DNA from: Paenibacillus sp. MAEPY2
GTDB taxonomy: Bacteria > Bacillota > Bacilli > Paenibacillales > Paenibacillaceae
Assembly (NCBI RefSeq): GCF_000499205.1
Contig: NZ_AWUK01000001.1
Span: 62,001 to 126,000, forward strand
DNA: 64,000 bases
Reading direction: 5' to 3'
A program made the position numbers and the translations under genes. Under the pieces are notes generated by a model, which had not been told where the DNA came from, made no database searches, and saw only the letters and a program-made list of their open reading frames with translations. Positions 7,988 to 16,965 of this stretch are shown in pieces; within the stretch, counting starts at the first letter, position 1; the number at the start of each line of letters is the position of its first letter.

Positions 7988-8364
7988 GTGAAATCATTCC
8001 ATTTTCCATCTTAATAGCCAGTGCAATCTTGGGTATATCGTTTATCGTTGGCTGCCTGTTGCTATCTAATCAGGGGAGAGCTAATGAATCGGCTCAGGCA
8101 ATGGAGCAGGAAGTGCCGAACAACAACAAACCATTAATGACAATCCCAGAAACGGCGGAGTATCTGAGTATGACTGAAGAACAGGTGATGGGCATTATTA
8201 AGGCTGAACAAGGAAGTTTCTCGACATCGGGTTTCTTTGAAGGAAAAATGTTTCCTTTCATCAAGGTTCAAGATCAATTTTTGGTTAGTAAAATTGAGTT
8301 GGAATTGTGGGCTCAGGACGCATCTTCAAGTCATAGAAGATATATTAATGGACAGATGCAATAG
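7988..8364 (+). pseudogene. Membrane-anchored HTH-domain protein with frameshift at codon 2-3
   Basis: The frame ending at 8364 encodes a membrane helix (IIPFSILIASAILGISFIVGCLLL) followed by an excisionase-like helix-turn-helix (TIPETAEYLSMTEEQVMGII). That frame has no usable start before TTG 8029, which cuts the helix in half. A GTG at 7988 with a good binding site (AAGGTAGGGA) reads only eight codons before a stop. Adding one A to the AAA run at 7991-7993 joins the two. This is either a true frameshift or a homopolymer sequencing error. Confidence 0.7.
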
Positions 8365-8396
8365 TCCTCTGGAAATTAAAAAAGGGAGAAATTCAG

Positions 8397-9035
8397 ATGA
8401 CCAAGCTGGTTTTGTTAAGTGATTTATATTTCGAATCTAACCATGAACTGGATCAGAGAATATTGAGCTTGTTCAACTCTGATCAGCCTTCCATCGGTTA
8501 TATACCTTCGTGTTCCGACCCGGAACGGAAATATTTTGAGCATACTGTGCGTTACTATAATCAACTGGGAATCAAATCAATTGATTATTATGATCTGGAC
8601 CTAGAATACGAGGAAAACAGATTCAATACCATTTTTGAAAACGATGCGATTCATTTATCTGGCGGAAATACATTCTTTTTTCTAAGTTTATTGCAGAAGA
8701 GAACTGCAATGGGATTGTTGCGTTCCTATGTGAATAAGGGCGGCATTCTGATTGGGGTTAGCGCAGGAAGTATTCTAACTACACCAACGATTGAAATGGC
8801 CGGATATGGGAAAGACGCAGACGAGAACCATGTTGGATTAATGGACAAGCAGGCTCTGGCGCTCGTTGATTTTGAATTTTCACCACATTGGGATGGCTCT
8901 GAGGAAACTCTGGATTCATTAAGAGATTACGTGCTTACCAACTCGACAACAATCTATGCTTGCGAAGATGGTGCTGGGATCGTTGTCGATGGTGAAGTAA
9001 TAGAGTTATATGGCGATGTACGTCTTATAAACTGA
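8397..9035 (+). CDS. Peptidase S51 (dipeptidase E-like) family protein
   Basis: The 212-residue protein has the S51 pattern: an IHLSGGNTF block, the nucleophile elbow GVSAGS containing the catalytic serine, and a downstream EFSPHWDG block contributing a histidine. Such proteins are cytoplasmic; characterised members release N-terminal aspartyl dipeptides or act on related peptides, but many paralogues have other roles. ATG 8397 follows AAGGGAGA. Confidence 0.82.
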   Translation: MTKLVLLSDLYFESNHELDQRILSLFNSDQPSIGYIPSCSDPERKYFEHTVRYYNQLGIKSIDYYDLDLEYEENRFNTIFENDAIHLSGGNTFFFLSLLQKRTAMGLLRSYVNKGGILIGVSAGSILTTPTIEMAGYGKDADENHVGLMDKQALALVDFEFSPHWDGSEETLDSLRDYVLTNSTTIYACEDGAGIVVDGEVIELYGDVRLIN

Positions 9036-9054
9036 AAAATAAGGTGGGTCTACA

Positions 9055-9946
9055 ATGCGTGAAATCACTGTATATCATTATGATGCTTTTTCAAAGATTC
9101 CTGGTAAAGGAAATCCGGCCGGAGTTGTTTTTCATGCCGATGCGCTCAGTGAGGAAGCGATGCAGCAGATTGCGCTTAAAGTCGGCTTTAATGAAACGGT
9201 CTTCGTGATGAGTTCTGAAATTGCAGACGTTAGATTACGATATTTCACACCGGGACATGAGATTAATCTGTGTGGGCATGCCACGATGGCATCCATGTAT
9301 GGGTTAAAGACTAAAGGGCTACTGGAGGATAAGCAGTCGGTCACCATTGAGACTAATGTAGGCCTATTGCCGATTCAGTTCCAGCAGGATGGCGATACGA
9401 TCAACATTGAGATGAAGCAGGATCAACCCCGTTTCATGCCATTCCAAGGTGACATAGAGAAGCTGGCAAATTCCATAAATCTAACCACGGATGATCTTGA
9501 TCTATCCACACCCATCGTCTATGGAAGTACAGGCACCTGGACGTTGTTGATACCGATTCGCAAACTGGCCTCTTTCCAACAAATGAAACCGGAATCACCG
9601 TTATTTCCTGAGATATTAGTTGAAAATCCGAAAGCTTCTTTGCACCCCTTTACTGGAAACCCGTGATTTAGATGCTCTAATGCATGCCAGACATTTTTCC
9701 TCCCCCTTTTCAGGTACTACGGAGGATCCGGTTACGGGAACAGCATCCGGTGTGATGGGTGCCTATTATTTGGAGTATATGAATTCTGAGATGCATCAGG
9801 CTCATTTTGCTGTGGAGCAAGGTCATGAGGTTGGTAGAGATGGGAAAGTTCATGTTAGCGTGGTCAGAAATGGACAGGACATGGATGTCAGAATACGAGG
9901 AACGGCTGTTTTTGTGGAGGAAATGAAAGTGGAATTGTATACGTAA
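9055..9946 (+). pseudogene. PhzF-family isomerase, frameshifted
   Basis: Codons 1-203 (9055-9666) encode the N-terminal PhzF domain: FSKIPGKGNPAGVV, FNETVFV with the catalytic glutamate, and FTPGHEINLCGHATMAS. At about 9652 the frame breaks. The -1-related frame from 9653 continues without loss as LETRDLDALMHARHFSS, then EDPVTGTASGVMGAYY and the family C-terminus to 9946. The junction needs one extra base removed or two bases restored. Because the catalytic residue lies before the break and the second domain after it, the product as written would be inactive. Confidence 0.85.
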
Positions 9947-9972
9947 CAACGTAAATGAAGGAGTGGAGTTAG

Positions 9973-10764
9973 GTGGATGAACAGGCGGTATTACATACAG
10001 TTACCCTTTTGTTAAAAGAAGAATGCTCAGATTCCCTGGTGGGAATTTATTTACATGGCTCCATGGCTATGGGGGGATTCCATCCGAATCAAAGCGATAT
10101 CGATATACTGGTGGTATGCCGGGAGCAGCTGTCTGCTGATACCTATCGGAGTATTGCGAAGCGATTGATGCACATCGAAGATGAAATGCATATTGTCCCA
10201 GGGTTTGAACTTAGTATTGTCTTGGAGTCTACGGTTGCTAATCTGACGTTTCCAACTCCATTTGAATTTCATTACTCGGCGTATTACCGGGAAAAGTATA
10301 GAACTGATGATCAATATCTTTGTGGTGGATACGAAGATCCAGATCTGGTAGCACACCTGGCTGTTATTGTTGACCGTGGAGTAGTGCTTGCTGGCAAAGC
10401 TATTAAGGAGTTATTCCAGCCTGTAAAACGTGAATATATGCTGGCCTCTATTACATCTGACGTTGGTTCAGCTCTGGAAGAAATAACGGAGAATCCTGTC
10501 TACTATGTTCTGAACCTATCACGGGTTCTATTGTATGTGAAAAATTCGGTAATATACTCCAAACGAGAAGCAGGCGAGTGGGCACTCATTCATATTTTAC
10601 CGAAATACAAGGAAGTCATCTCACAATGTCTCGCAAAATATAACGGAGAGCGGGAAAGCGTGAATTTAAGTGATGATTTACTTTTGGATTATGCGAAGTA
10701 CATGTTGAACGAAATTAAAGGTTTGGCGGAATCTGGTTTGGAGCATGGACGTGGAAAGCAATGA
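9973..10764 (+). CDS. AadA-like nucleotidyltransferase (DUF4111 domain)
   Basis: A GTG start at 9973 follows AAGGAG at 9958-9963. The 263-residue protein has the nucleotidyltransferase motif GSMAMGGFHPNQSDIDILVV (GS plus DxD) and a C-terminal helical DUF4111 domain (about residues 150-245), as in ANT(3'')/ANT(9) streptomycin and spectinomycin adenylyltransferases. Chromosomal relatives are common in Bacilli and many have no proven resistance role. The active-site aspartates are present. Confidence 0.85.
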   Translation: MDEQAVLHTVTLLLKEECSDSLVGIYLHGSMAMGGFHPNQSDIDILVVCREQLSADTYRSIAKRLMHIEDEMHIVPGFELSIVLESTVANLTFPTPFEFHYSAYYREKYRTDDQYLCGGYEDPDLVAHLAVIVDRGVVLAGKAIKELFQPVKREYMLASITSDVGSALEEITENPVYYVLNLSRVLLYVKNSVIYSKREAGEWALIHILPKYKEVISQCLAKYNGERESVNLSDDLLLDYAKYMLNEIKGLAESGLEHGRGKQ

Positions 10765-10825
10765 AGGACAAGGTTGAGCAGAGGCACAAAAATACACAAG
10801 AACATAATAAGGAAGGTAGATTCTG

Positions 10826-11281
10826 ATGTTTGAAATTGTTGATATTCGGCAAAAGCCGGACATGCTGCAGGCAGCTGTACACTATTTTTGGAAGCAGTGG
10901 GGCTCGGAATCGAGCTACCATTTTTACCGGGATTGCATAGAACGTTCCGTTGAAACCGAGAGCGATGTGCCCCGATTTTATGTACTGTTGGATGGCGACA
11001 GGATTGTTGGAGGATATGCTCTGTTACGAAGCGATTTAAATAGCCGGCAGGATCTATTTCCGTGGTTTGCATGCCTTCATGTTGATCCAGAATACCGGGG
11101 CCAGAACTTGGGTGGGCAACTACAGAATCATGCGATTAACGAGGTGAAGGCGAAGGGGTACGACAAGCTGTATTTATGCACCGATTTGACGGACTATTAT
11201 GAAAAAAATAATTGGGCGTATATCGGTAAAGGATATTTGCTTGATGATGAAGAGACTCGGATCTATGAAATTTGCATATAA
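10826..11281 (+). CDS. GNAT family N-acetyltransferase
   Basis: The 151-residue protein shows ACLHVDPEYRGQNLGGQL, the acetyl-CoA-binding loop (variant of RGxGxG), followed by YLCTDLTDYYEKNNWAYIG, the GNAT C-terminal block. ATG 10826 follows AAGGAAGG. It lies 61 bases after the nucleotidyltransferase gene in the same direction. The substrate is unknown. Confidence 0.87.
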   Translation: MFEIVDIRQKPDMLQAAVHYFWKQWGSESSYHFYRDCIERSVETESDVPRFYVLLDGDRIVGGYALLRSDLNSRQDLFPWFACLHVDPEYRGQNLGGQLQNHAINEVKAKGYDKLYLCTDLTDYYEKNNWAYIGKGYLLDDEETRIYEICI

Positions 11282-11339
11282 AGGCGCACTTTAATAAAAA
11301 AACAAATGAGAGATACGGATCAAGTAACCGAACGGAGTG

Positions 11340-12143
11340 ATGGTCATCGAACAAACCATACGTATAGCCCAAGAGATTGCGGAGAGAGTCGTTCGAAGAG
11401 CAGGGAAAGTTGCCCAAGATCATTTTGATCAGATCACCTGTGCAAAGGAGAAGGGCATCTTTGGCGATGTAGTTACTGCAGTTGATCATGAAGCAGAGCG
11501 GATAATATGTGATGAAATTAGCATTAGATTCCCCAATCATGAGATCCATAGTGAAGAGCGGGGGCATAACGGACAGAAGAGTGACTGGCTGTGGATGATT
11601 GATCCGCTAGACGGAACAAACAACTTTGCCATTGGTTTACCGATATTTTCTGTTTCCATTACATTAATGTATCGTTCAGAACCTGTCCTCGGGGTTATTT
11701 ACGAACCTCTGGTGGATCGTTTGTTTGTGGTATCACGTGGGAATGGAGCAAGTTGTAATCTGAACCCTATGAAAGTCCAAAAGAAAGAGCAGATTCATAA
11801 AGGGACCATTGGCTGGATTCAGGGGCATCAGGTGCAAAATGAAGAGAAGGCAGTACGGCTACGTCAGCATCTGGATGTCCGCTTCAAACGAATGATTCGA
11901 TTATGGGCTCCAACCCTACAGTGGTGCATGTTAGCTAAGGGGGATGTTGACGGCATTGTGCTCTACAATTCGGCAGGAGACGATTTGTATTCAGGCATAT
12001 TAATGGCGAAAGAAGCAGGTGCCATAGTTATGGATTTTGAAGGTAATCCCTTTGAAGGTATGAATTCAGAGCCATATCTGATTGCCTGCCATCCGGATCA
12101 TCGTGAATATTTCCTGAGTGTCGTTCGGGAGGGAATGAACTGA
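11340..12143 (+). CDS. Inositol-monophosphatase family protein
   Basis: The 267-residue protein carries the metal-binding sites of the IMPase family: GDVVTAVDHEAE, HSEERG (E72/E73), and the signature WMIDPLDGTNNF (D88, D91). The C-terminal SAGDDLYSGILMAKEAGA region supplies the third site. It should hydrolyse a sugar or inositol phosphate with Mg. The start can be GTG 11337 or ATG 11340; I chose ATG. The stop overlaps the next ATG by one base. Confidence 0.9.
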   Translation: MVIEQTIRIAQEIAERVVRRAGKVAQDHFDQITCAKEKGIFGDVVTAVDHEAERIICDEISIRFPNHEIHSEERGHNGQKSDWLWMIDPLDGTNNFAIGLPIFSVSITLMYRSEPVLGVIYEPLVDRLFVVSRGNGASCNLNPMKVQKKEQIHKGTIGWIQGHQVQNEEKAVRLRQHLDVRFKRMIRLWAPTLQWCMLAKGDVDGIVLYNSAGDDLYSGILMAKEAGAIVMDFEGNPFEGMNSEPYLIACHPDHREYFLSVVREGMN

Positions 12144-12994
12144 TGATTAGCGAGCTTAAGAAGCATGAATTCTATAAGGTGATGCACTTCACGGACTTTA
12201 ACAGCAATATTGAGGTGAAGGCTGTGGCATCTGGGTTGAATCCTGGCCGGATCTACGTTGATGATGCAGCGAATATCACAGCAGCTTTAATTTGGGTGAA
12301 GGGACAAAACGGTTTTCAGTTGATTGGAAACGCCAAAAGTAAACCCTTTCTGAACGATTTGGAAGAGTTCATGAAAGAACATATAGAACCTGAATTATTA
12401 AGATTAAATATCCATACAGTCGAAGTAGGTGTGGTGGATAAAAGATGGGAAGATGTGCTTCATCATATGGCCGCGAATAAAGAGGTCCATAGCAATATTC
12501 AGCATGTATTCACATTGGATTCAACCGAAGGAATGACTGAACATCGAAGTCATCAAGTAATTCATGGAGGGTATCCTTCTCAGAATGAGGCCGTCAGGCT
12601 TCTCAGATTAGACGAGACATTACTGAAAGTTGGAAAGTTCAATAATATGTCTTTTCTGAAGGATAAAATCTCGAGATTTTGGGATAACATGGATGATTTC
12701 TTGGAACATGGCTTTGGATACACTGCAGTACACAACGAGGATATCGCGAGTGTTTGCTTTTCGGCGTTTATATCAGATCAGTGGCATGCAATTGATATTG
12801 AAACTATCGAAGCCTATAAGAAAAATAATTATGGCAAATGGGTAGCGCGGGCTTTTGTAGAAGAATGCAGGAATAAAGGTATCCAGCCGTATTGGGACTG
12901 CTCCCCAGATAATGCAGGTTCAATCCGTTTGGCAGAGGGTGTGGGTATGTCACTGAACTTTGATTACAGAGTTTACTGGTACAATCTCTCTTGA
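12143..12994 (+). CDS. GNAT acetyltransferase of the PF12746 type
   Basis: The 283-residue protein is a two-part GNAT acetyltransferase. The C-terminal half has the pattern GFGYTAVHNEDIASVCFSAF, then HAIDIETIEAYKKNNYGKWVARAFVEECRNKG and WDCSPDNAGSIRLAEGVGM. This matches the GNAT_acetyltran family rather than the short canonical GNATs. Translation is coupled to the phosphatase gene through a TGATG overlap. The substrate is unknown. Confidence 0.83.
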   Translation: MISELKKHEFYKVMHFTDFNSNIEVKAVASGLNPGRIYVDDAANITAALIWVKGQNGFQLIGNAKSKPFLNDLEEFMKEHIEPELLRLNIHTVEVGVVDKRWEDVLHHMAANKEVHSNIQHVFTLDSTEGMTEHRSHQVIHGGYPSQNEAVRLLRLDETLLKVGKFNNMSFLKDKISRFWDNMDDFLEHGFGYTAVHNEDIASVCFSAFISDQWHAIDIETIEAYKKNNYGKWVARAFVEECRNKGIQPYWDCSPDNAGSIRLAEGVGMSLNFDYRVYWYNLS

Positions 12995-13028
12995 AGGATT
13001 TGGAAAAAACACTGTGAGGAGAATGATC

Positions 13029-13625
13029 GTGAACGAATCATTGCAGGAACAGATTCAATTTCTTATTGAAATCGATAAACTGAAAACGATTGAACGAAAA
13101 ACGAGAATTATCCATGGCGACAGACTCGAAAATGATGCGGAGCATTCCTGGCATCTGGCGATGATGGCCTTGATTTTGCAGAGCCATTCCAACAAAGAAG
13201 TGGATATTCTCAAGGTTATTAAGATGCTTCTGGTTCATGACCTCGTTGAGATCGATGCCGGAGATACTTTTGCCTACGATATGGTAGGGCATACGGATAA
13301 ATATGACCGCGAGATTAAGGCTGCCCATCGATTGTTCGGGATATTGCCTGAGGAGCAGGCCCAAGAATTGTTGAACCTGTGGCTGGAGTTTGAGGCAAAG
13401 GAGACCAATGAAGCGCAGTTTGCCTCGTCGATGGATCGGTTGCAGCCGTTGATCCACAATCATCAGAATGAGGGAGATACGTGGCAGAAATACAATATTA
13501 CAAGTGAACAGGTGTTAAATAGAAATCGTGAGATTGTGAACGGTTCCGAAACATTGTGGACATACGCACAGCAAATTATCCAAGATTCCGTAGACAAGGG
13601 AATCTTGACAAAATCCAAGTCATAG
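13029..13625 (+). CDS. HD-domain hydrolase (YfbR/HDDC2-like)
   Basis: The best start is GTG 13029, seven bases after AGGAG at 13017-13021; ATG 13023 lies too close. The roughly 198-residue protein has the metal-binding pattern of HD hydrolases: GDRLENDAEHSWHLAMMA (H), MLLVHDLVEIDAGDTF (HD) and SMDRLQPL (D). The arrangement is that of YfbR-like 5'-deoxynucleotidases, so a nucleotide monophosphatase role is likely. It is cytoplasmic. Confidence 0.85.
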   Translation: MNESLQEQIQFLIEIDKLKTIERKTRIIHGDRLENDAEHSWHLAMMALILQSHSNKEVDILKVIKMLLVHDLVEIDAGDTFAYDMVGHTDKYDREIKAAHRLFGILPEEQAQELLNLWLEFEAKETNEAQFASSMDRLQPLIHNHQNEGDTWQKYNITSEQVLNRNREIVNGSETLWTYAQQIIQDSVDKGILTKSKS

Positions 13626-13671
13626 AGACACGTTGTTGAACTTATCTGATTACAGACGGGGGAGAATCTTT

Positions 13672-14121
13672 ATGGGATATATCATGGAGTTGAGAAAGCT
13701 GGTGGGTTCGCGCCCTCTAATCATGGCTGGTTCATGTGTGTTGGTCTTTAATGAGCAGAGCCATCTGCTATTGCAAAGACGTACAGATAGTCTGGATTGG
13801 GGAACCATTGGCGGCTCGTTGGAACCGGGAGAATCTTTGGAGGAAGCTGCTGCCCGTGAATTATATGAGGAAGCTGGATTGAGAGCGGGTGCATATAAAC
13901 TCATTACCGTTTTCTCAGGTCAGGACATGTATTACAAGTATCCGCATGGAGATGAGGTGTATAATGTCATGGCTGTCTATGAAGCTACTGAAATTCAGGG
14001 CGAACCAACCGTCATGGATGATGAAGGACTGGAACTGCGTTATTTTGATCTGAGTATGCCCATCCCAGAGATTAATCCATTCACGGAATATGTGCTGAAA
14101 AAAGCAGGATATATTAACTAA
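13672..14121 (+). CDS. NUDIX hydrolase
   Basis: ATG 13672 follows GGGGGAG at 13657-13663; the upstream in-frame ATG 13633 lacks a binding site. The 149-residue protein contains a complete NUDIX box, starting GGSLEPGESLEEAAARELYEE and ending AGL, with the REXXEE core. It should cleave a nucleoside diphosphate linked to another moiety. A terminator follows directly. Confidence 0.9.
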   Translation: MGYIMELRKLVGSRPLIMAGSCVLVFNEQSHLLLQRRTDSLDWGTIGGSLEPGESLEEAAARELYEEAGLRAGAYKLITVFSGQDMYYKYPHGDEVYNVMAVYEATEIQGEPTVMDDEGLELRYFDLSMPIPEINPFTEYVLKKAGYIN

Positions 14122-14161
14122 GAGTAGTGAACGTATTCAATAGAATAAGGCTCCAGTAAAG

Positions 14162-14195
14162 TCTTCCAGCCGGATGCCCGGGGGAAGATTTTTTT
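14162..14195 (+). terminator. Rho-independent terminator
   Basis: TCTTCC pairs with GGAAGA and an inner CCGG pairs with CCGG, followed by a run of seven T. It ends the unit that closes with the NUDIX gene. Confidence 0.88.
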
Positions 14196-14236
14196 ATTTT
14201 TAATGATTAGAATTCAGCCTATCAAGTATGAGGAAT

Positions 14237-14266
14237 TTGATTGAAGAAAGTAAAGTAAGGTAAAAT
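14237..14266 (+). promoter_or_regulatory. Candidate sigma-A promoter
   Basis: TTGATT at 14237-14242 and TAAAAT at 14261-14266 are separated by 18 bp and stand about 100 bases before the small membrane protein gene at 14368. The surrounding AT-rich sequence makes chance matches possible. Confidence 0.4.
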
Positions 14267-14367
14267 ATGCTAAAATAGGCTGGTGAGTTAATAAGTTGGT
14301 ATATTTATAAATTATGATAATCATATGAATTTTGAATTCATTACGGTGATAAAAAGGAGGAAGTATG

Positions 14368-14523
14368 ATGAGTTTTTCATTCATTTCAACATTTGCAGTT
14401 TTATTTAATTTGGTGTTATTCGGATTGGGCGTATATGCCCTTATTTTATTTATCAAACTTGCTAAACGAGGGATTCAGGCGCTGGATATTTATTTATATG
14501 AGAAACGAGGAGAACGGTTCTAA
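14368..14523 (+). CDS. Tiny single-span membrane protein, 51 residues
   Basis: This short gene has a strong site, AAAGGAGG at 14353-14360, seven bases before ATG 14368 (ATG 14365 is too close). The product has one long hydrophobic helix (FAVLFNLVLFGLGVYALILF) followed by a basic amphipathic tail (KLAKRGIQALDIYLYEKRGERF). That layout is common for tiny Bacilli membrane proteins. It stands alone between a terminator and the next gene. The function is unknown. Confidence 0.65.
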   Translation: MSFSFISTFAVLFNLVLFGLGVYALILFIKLAKRGIQALDIYLYEKRGERF

Positions 14524-14632
14524 CCTGTAGAAATATCACTCAACAATAGAATTATCATTTTTCTCTCAGTGTTTTATTGTTGCTCTATTGATATGATTAA
14601 CTCATCATTCAACTAAAGAGAGGGTAATTGAC

Positions 14633-15409
14633 ATGGATACTTTTTTAGAGCAAATCAACGAGTTGCAAGAGCTTCAAAAGGATTTGGTCAGTATACATCC
14701 CTTATTCAGAGAGCATTATCCTGTGGTTGTGGCATATGAAACTTTGTTATATATCTATGATTATTCGTCCAAGACGAAGCAATATGAATGGGTGAAAACC
14801 GTTCCGGATGATCTGAATATTCCCGATGAATGCCTGGCGGCATTTCCGGTGCATCACATGGATGAACGAATATGCGCAGTGGTGACAGATGCGGCGTTCC
14901 AAAATTTTGAGCAGAAAGTCTTCCTCTTTCATGAGTTTGTCCATTGTTACGTATATGAACAGTATCGCGACATTGGTGACCGACTTGAGATTAAACGCAG
15001 GATGGAGCAGATTAAACGTGTAACATGGGAACTGGATTATGAGTTTCCTTATGACAATGAGATCGTTGTTCAGCGGATCACTTCGTTGCTATCAGCTCTG
15101 AAGAGTAAGGATCTTTTGCAAGTGAAAGAAGCAAGAGTGGACCTGTTTAGCTCTTTGAGTGAAGAACAAGGGGAGTACTTCAACTGGCTGGAGTGGAACG
15201 AGGGTTACGCGAGATATATCGAGAATCTGATTCGAGTGAAATTGGGACTGGATATCAATCATCTTGGGGATTCAGCCCCGTTTAATCGTCTTGTTTTCTA
15301 TGAATGCGGGTCGGAATACATAAACCTGCTCATTAATGAACAGCCGGATCTTCACACGGATTTGGAGCAGCTATTTGAGACAATACAAACGGAGCGAGTG
15401 CAGGCTTGA
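14633..15409 (+). CDS. Putative HExxH metallopeptidase-like protein
   Basis: The 258-residue protein has HEFVH at residues 100-104, preceded by a hydrophobic strand (EQKVFLF), and a conserved-looking EWNEGYARYIE helix with E190 about 86 residues later. This is the HExxH...E geometry of gluzincin-type zinc peptidases. There is no signal peptide, so it would act in the cytoplasm. I do not recognise a named family; the metal-site call rests on the motif alone. ATG 14633 follows GAGAGGG. Confidence 0.65.
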   Translation: MDTFLEQINELQELQKDLVSIHPLFREHYPVVVAYETLLYIYDYSSKTKQYEWVKTVPDDLNIPDECLAAFPVHHMDERICAVVTDAAFQNFEQKVFLFHEFVHCYVYEQYRDIGDRLEIKRRMEQIKRVTWELDYEFPYDNEIVVQRITSLLSALKSKDLLQVKEARVDLFSSLSEEQGEYFNWLEWNEGYARYIENLIRVKLGLDINHLGDSAPFNRLVFYECGSEYINLLINEQPDLHTDLEQLFETIQTERVQA

Positions 15410-15473
15410 GCATAGACTACATTGATTTTCTTTTGTATGTGTAGCAGATTTTGCGAAAAAGGAGAATATCTCT

Positions 15474-16166
15474 ATGCCACTGCCAATGGTTCATTTAAAT
15501 GTTGCTGTTCTTTTTGCTGAAACCTTGCAAGGACATGTAGAACGAGGCCCGTTCTATCTGGGGAATGTCGCACCTGACTCTATTCATATGCGCGAGGGTT
15601 GGACAAGAGCGGATAAGGAAACCACTCATTTCAACCCTAAGGATAAGAATGAAGGACATTACGTTGAGCAACTAAAAGAACGTTATTCAACCTACATTCA
15701 ACAGCACGCAGATGAGGGATGGAAGTGGTTCGTGCGGGGCTACTTTATGCATGTCCTGACAGACTTTTACTGGTTCCGTAGTGTTCATCCGAAATTTGTG
15801 GAGCAGGTTACTCTTGCGGATCAAAATTCGGGTGTAACCCGAACCAAGGATGAACTTGGGCGTCTGTATTACCGGGAGACGGATCAGATTGATTTTAATC
15901 TTTATCAACAGGCGAGTTGGAGTGAAGAAGTCTGGAAAATGCTTGAGATTGCACCTGGCTATGATGTTGCTGATCTGTTAACCTCAGAGGAGATTTTGCG
16001 CTGGCGGGATCGTACATTTTCCTTTTTTAATGAAAGCGCCAACGAACCCGGTATAGTTCCCAAATTCATTACGGACGTAAAGATAAGTGGTTTCGTGGCC
16101 ACTACCGCCCAACGTTTAAAAGTGCTGCTCCAAGGGTGGGACTCCGAGTTGCGGTATACAACATAA
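15474..16166 (+). CDS. Zinc-dependent phospholipase C-like protein
   Basis: The 230-residue protein has the spacing of metal ligands of the zinc-dependent PLC/S1-P1 nuclease fold: H7, GNVAPDSI (D35), THF (H52) and GYFMHVLTDFYW (H93, D97). There is no signal peptide, unlike secreted Bacillus PLCs, so the protein is probably cytoplasmic and its substrate is uncertain. ATG 15474 follows AAAGGAG. Confidence 0.78.
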   Translation: MPLPMVHLNVAVLFAETLQGHVERGPFYLGNVAPDSIHMREGWTRADKETTHFNPKDKNEGHYVEQLKERYSTYIQQHADEGWKWFVRGYFMHVLTDFYWFRSVHPKFVEQVTLADQNSGVTRTKDELGRLYYRETDQIDFNLYQQASWSEEVWKMLEIAPGYDVADLLTSEEILRWRDRTFSFFNESANEPGIVPKFITDVKISGFVATTAQRLKVLLQGWDSELRYTT

Positions 16167-16239
16167 GCATCTAGAGCTAAATCTAGATAATTACGTAGAG
16201 AGTTTACGCGGATGTCCTGAGTAAGAATCGGAGGTATAT

Positions 16240-16668
16240 ATGCAGATGAAAAAAGCAGGGATTCTCTTAGGTCTCTTCGCGATGCTCCTTGCAGCCTGTA
16301 ACCATCCAAATGAAACTAATTCTAGTCCGAAAGAAGCTCTGCCTTCGCTCATTACATTAACCTGCAACCCGAACTTCACGATTGAAGCGTGTGAGGGTGT
16401 GAAAATCGAAGATCCGGTTGAGATTGGAATCATAATCGAAGCTATAAATAAAGCGGAGCGTATAGAGGGGATTCTTGATTATAGCGTGGAATACAAGATG
16501 AACTTAACAGATGCGGATGGCTCCTTAACCAAGTATGACTTTTCCATAGGCAAAGATCCCAAGCAGTCAGCCCTTCTGGTTAACCATGAGGATACCCACG
16601 TAGGATACAGCATACCCATCGAGAATTCAAACCAGGTAAGGAAATTGATCCAGAGTCATACGGACTAA
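16240..16668 (+). CDS. Lipoprotein of unknown function
   Basis: The 142-residue protein has a lipoprotein signal peptide with lipobox LLAAC (cysteine near residue 20). The mature part contains two more cysteines (LTCNPNFTIEAC) that could form a disulfide outside the cell. The domain is not recognised. ATG 16246 is an alternative start. The gene is followed by a family 1 intergenic repeat. Confidence 0.75.
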   Translation: MQMKKAGILLGLFAMLLAACNHPNETNSSPKEALPSLITLTCNPNFTIEACEGVKIEDPVEIGIIIEAINKAERIEGILDYSVEYKMNLTDADGSLTKYDFSIGKDPKQSALLVNHEDTHVGYSIPIENSNQVRKLIQSHTD

Positions 16669-16705
16669 CATATAAGCCTACTGATTACATCGTTATGTCA
16701 GTTTA

Positions 16706-16940
16706 CTATATAGGTTTAACAAAAAATTTATACGATAACGGAGAGGACAGAAAAAACCTGAAGAAGTGGAGCTAAAAGCTTTCTGAAAGAAAGCTGCATC
16801 GGAAGCATACGCTTCGCCTTTATCCCCGGATTTTCCCCTTTGAAAATAGGAATCAAAAAAATCTGGGGATAACAGCGATCGGAAGGTTGTTCTGTCATCG
16901 GAGTGGCAAGTGTAAATATCCTTTAGTTTAATTTATATAG
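16706..16940 (+). repeat. Family 1 palindromic intergenic repeat, copy 1
   Basis: This 235-bp segment fills the gap between the lipoprotein gene and the next GNAT gene. Its ends are complementary (CTATATA left, TATATAG right). Inside, GACAGAA...AACCT at 16746-16759 pairs with AGGTTGTTCTGTC at 16884-16896, and TTATCCCC pairs with GGGGATAA. Two extra hairpins (AGCTTTCT/AGAAAGCT, GAAGC/GCTTC) are unique to this copy. The shared blocks align with copies at 36006 and 63858. The right end stops 26 bases before the next ATG. Confidence 0.82.
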
Positions 16941-16965
16941 CTGATCGAAACGGAGAGACGGTCAT

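Noticed and set aside
14214..14456. Minus-strand frame of 80 codons opposite the tiny membrane protein
   Set aside because: The + strand gene at 14368 has an ideal binding site and a proper membrane helix; the - strand product is low-complexity.
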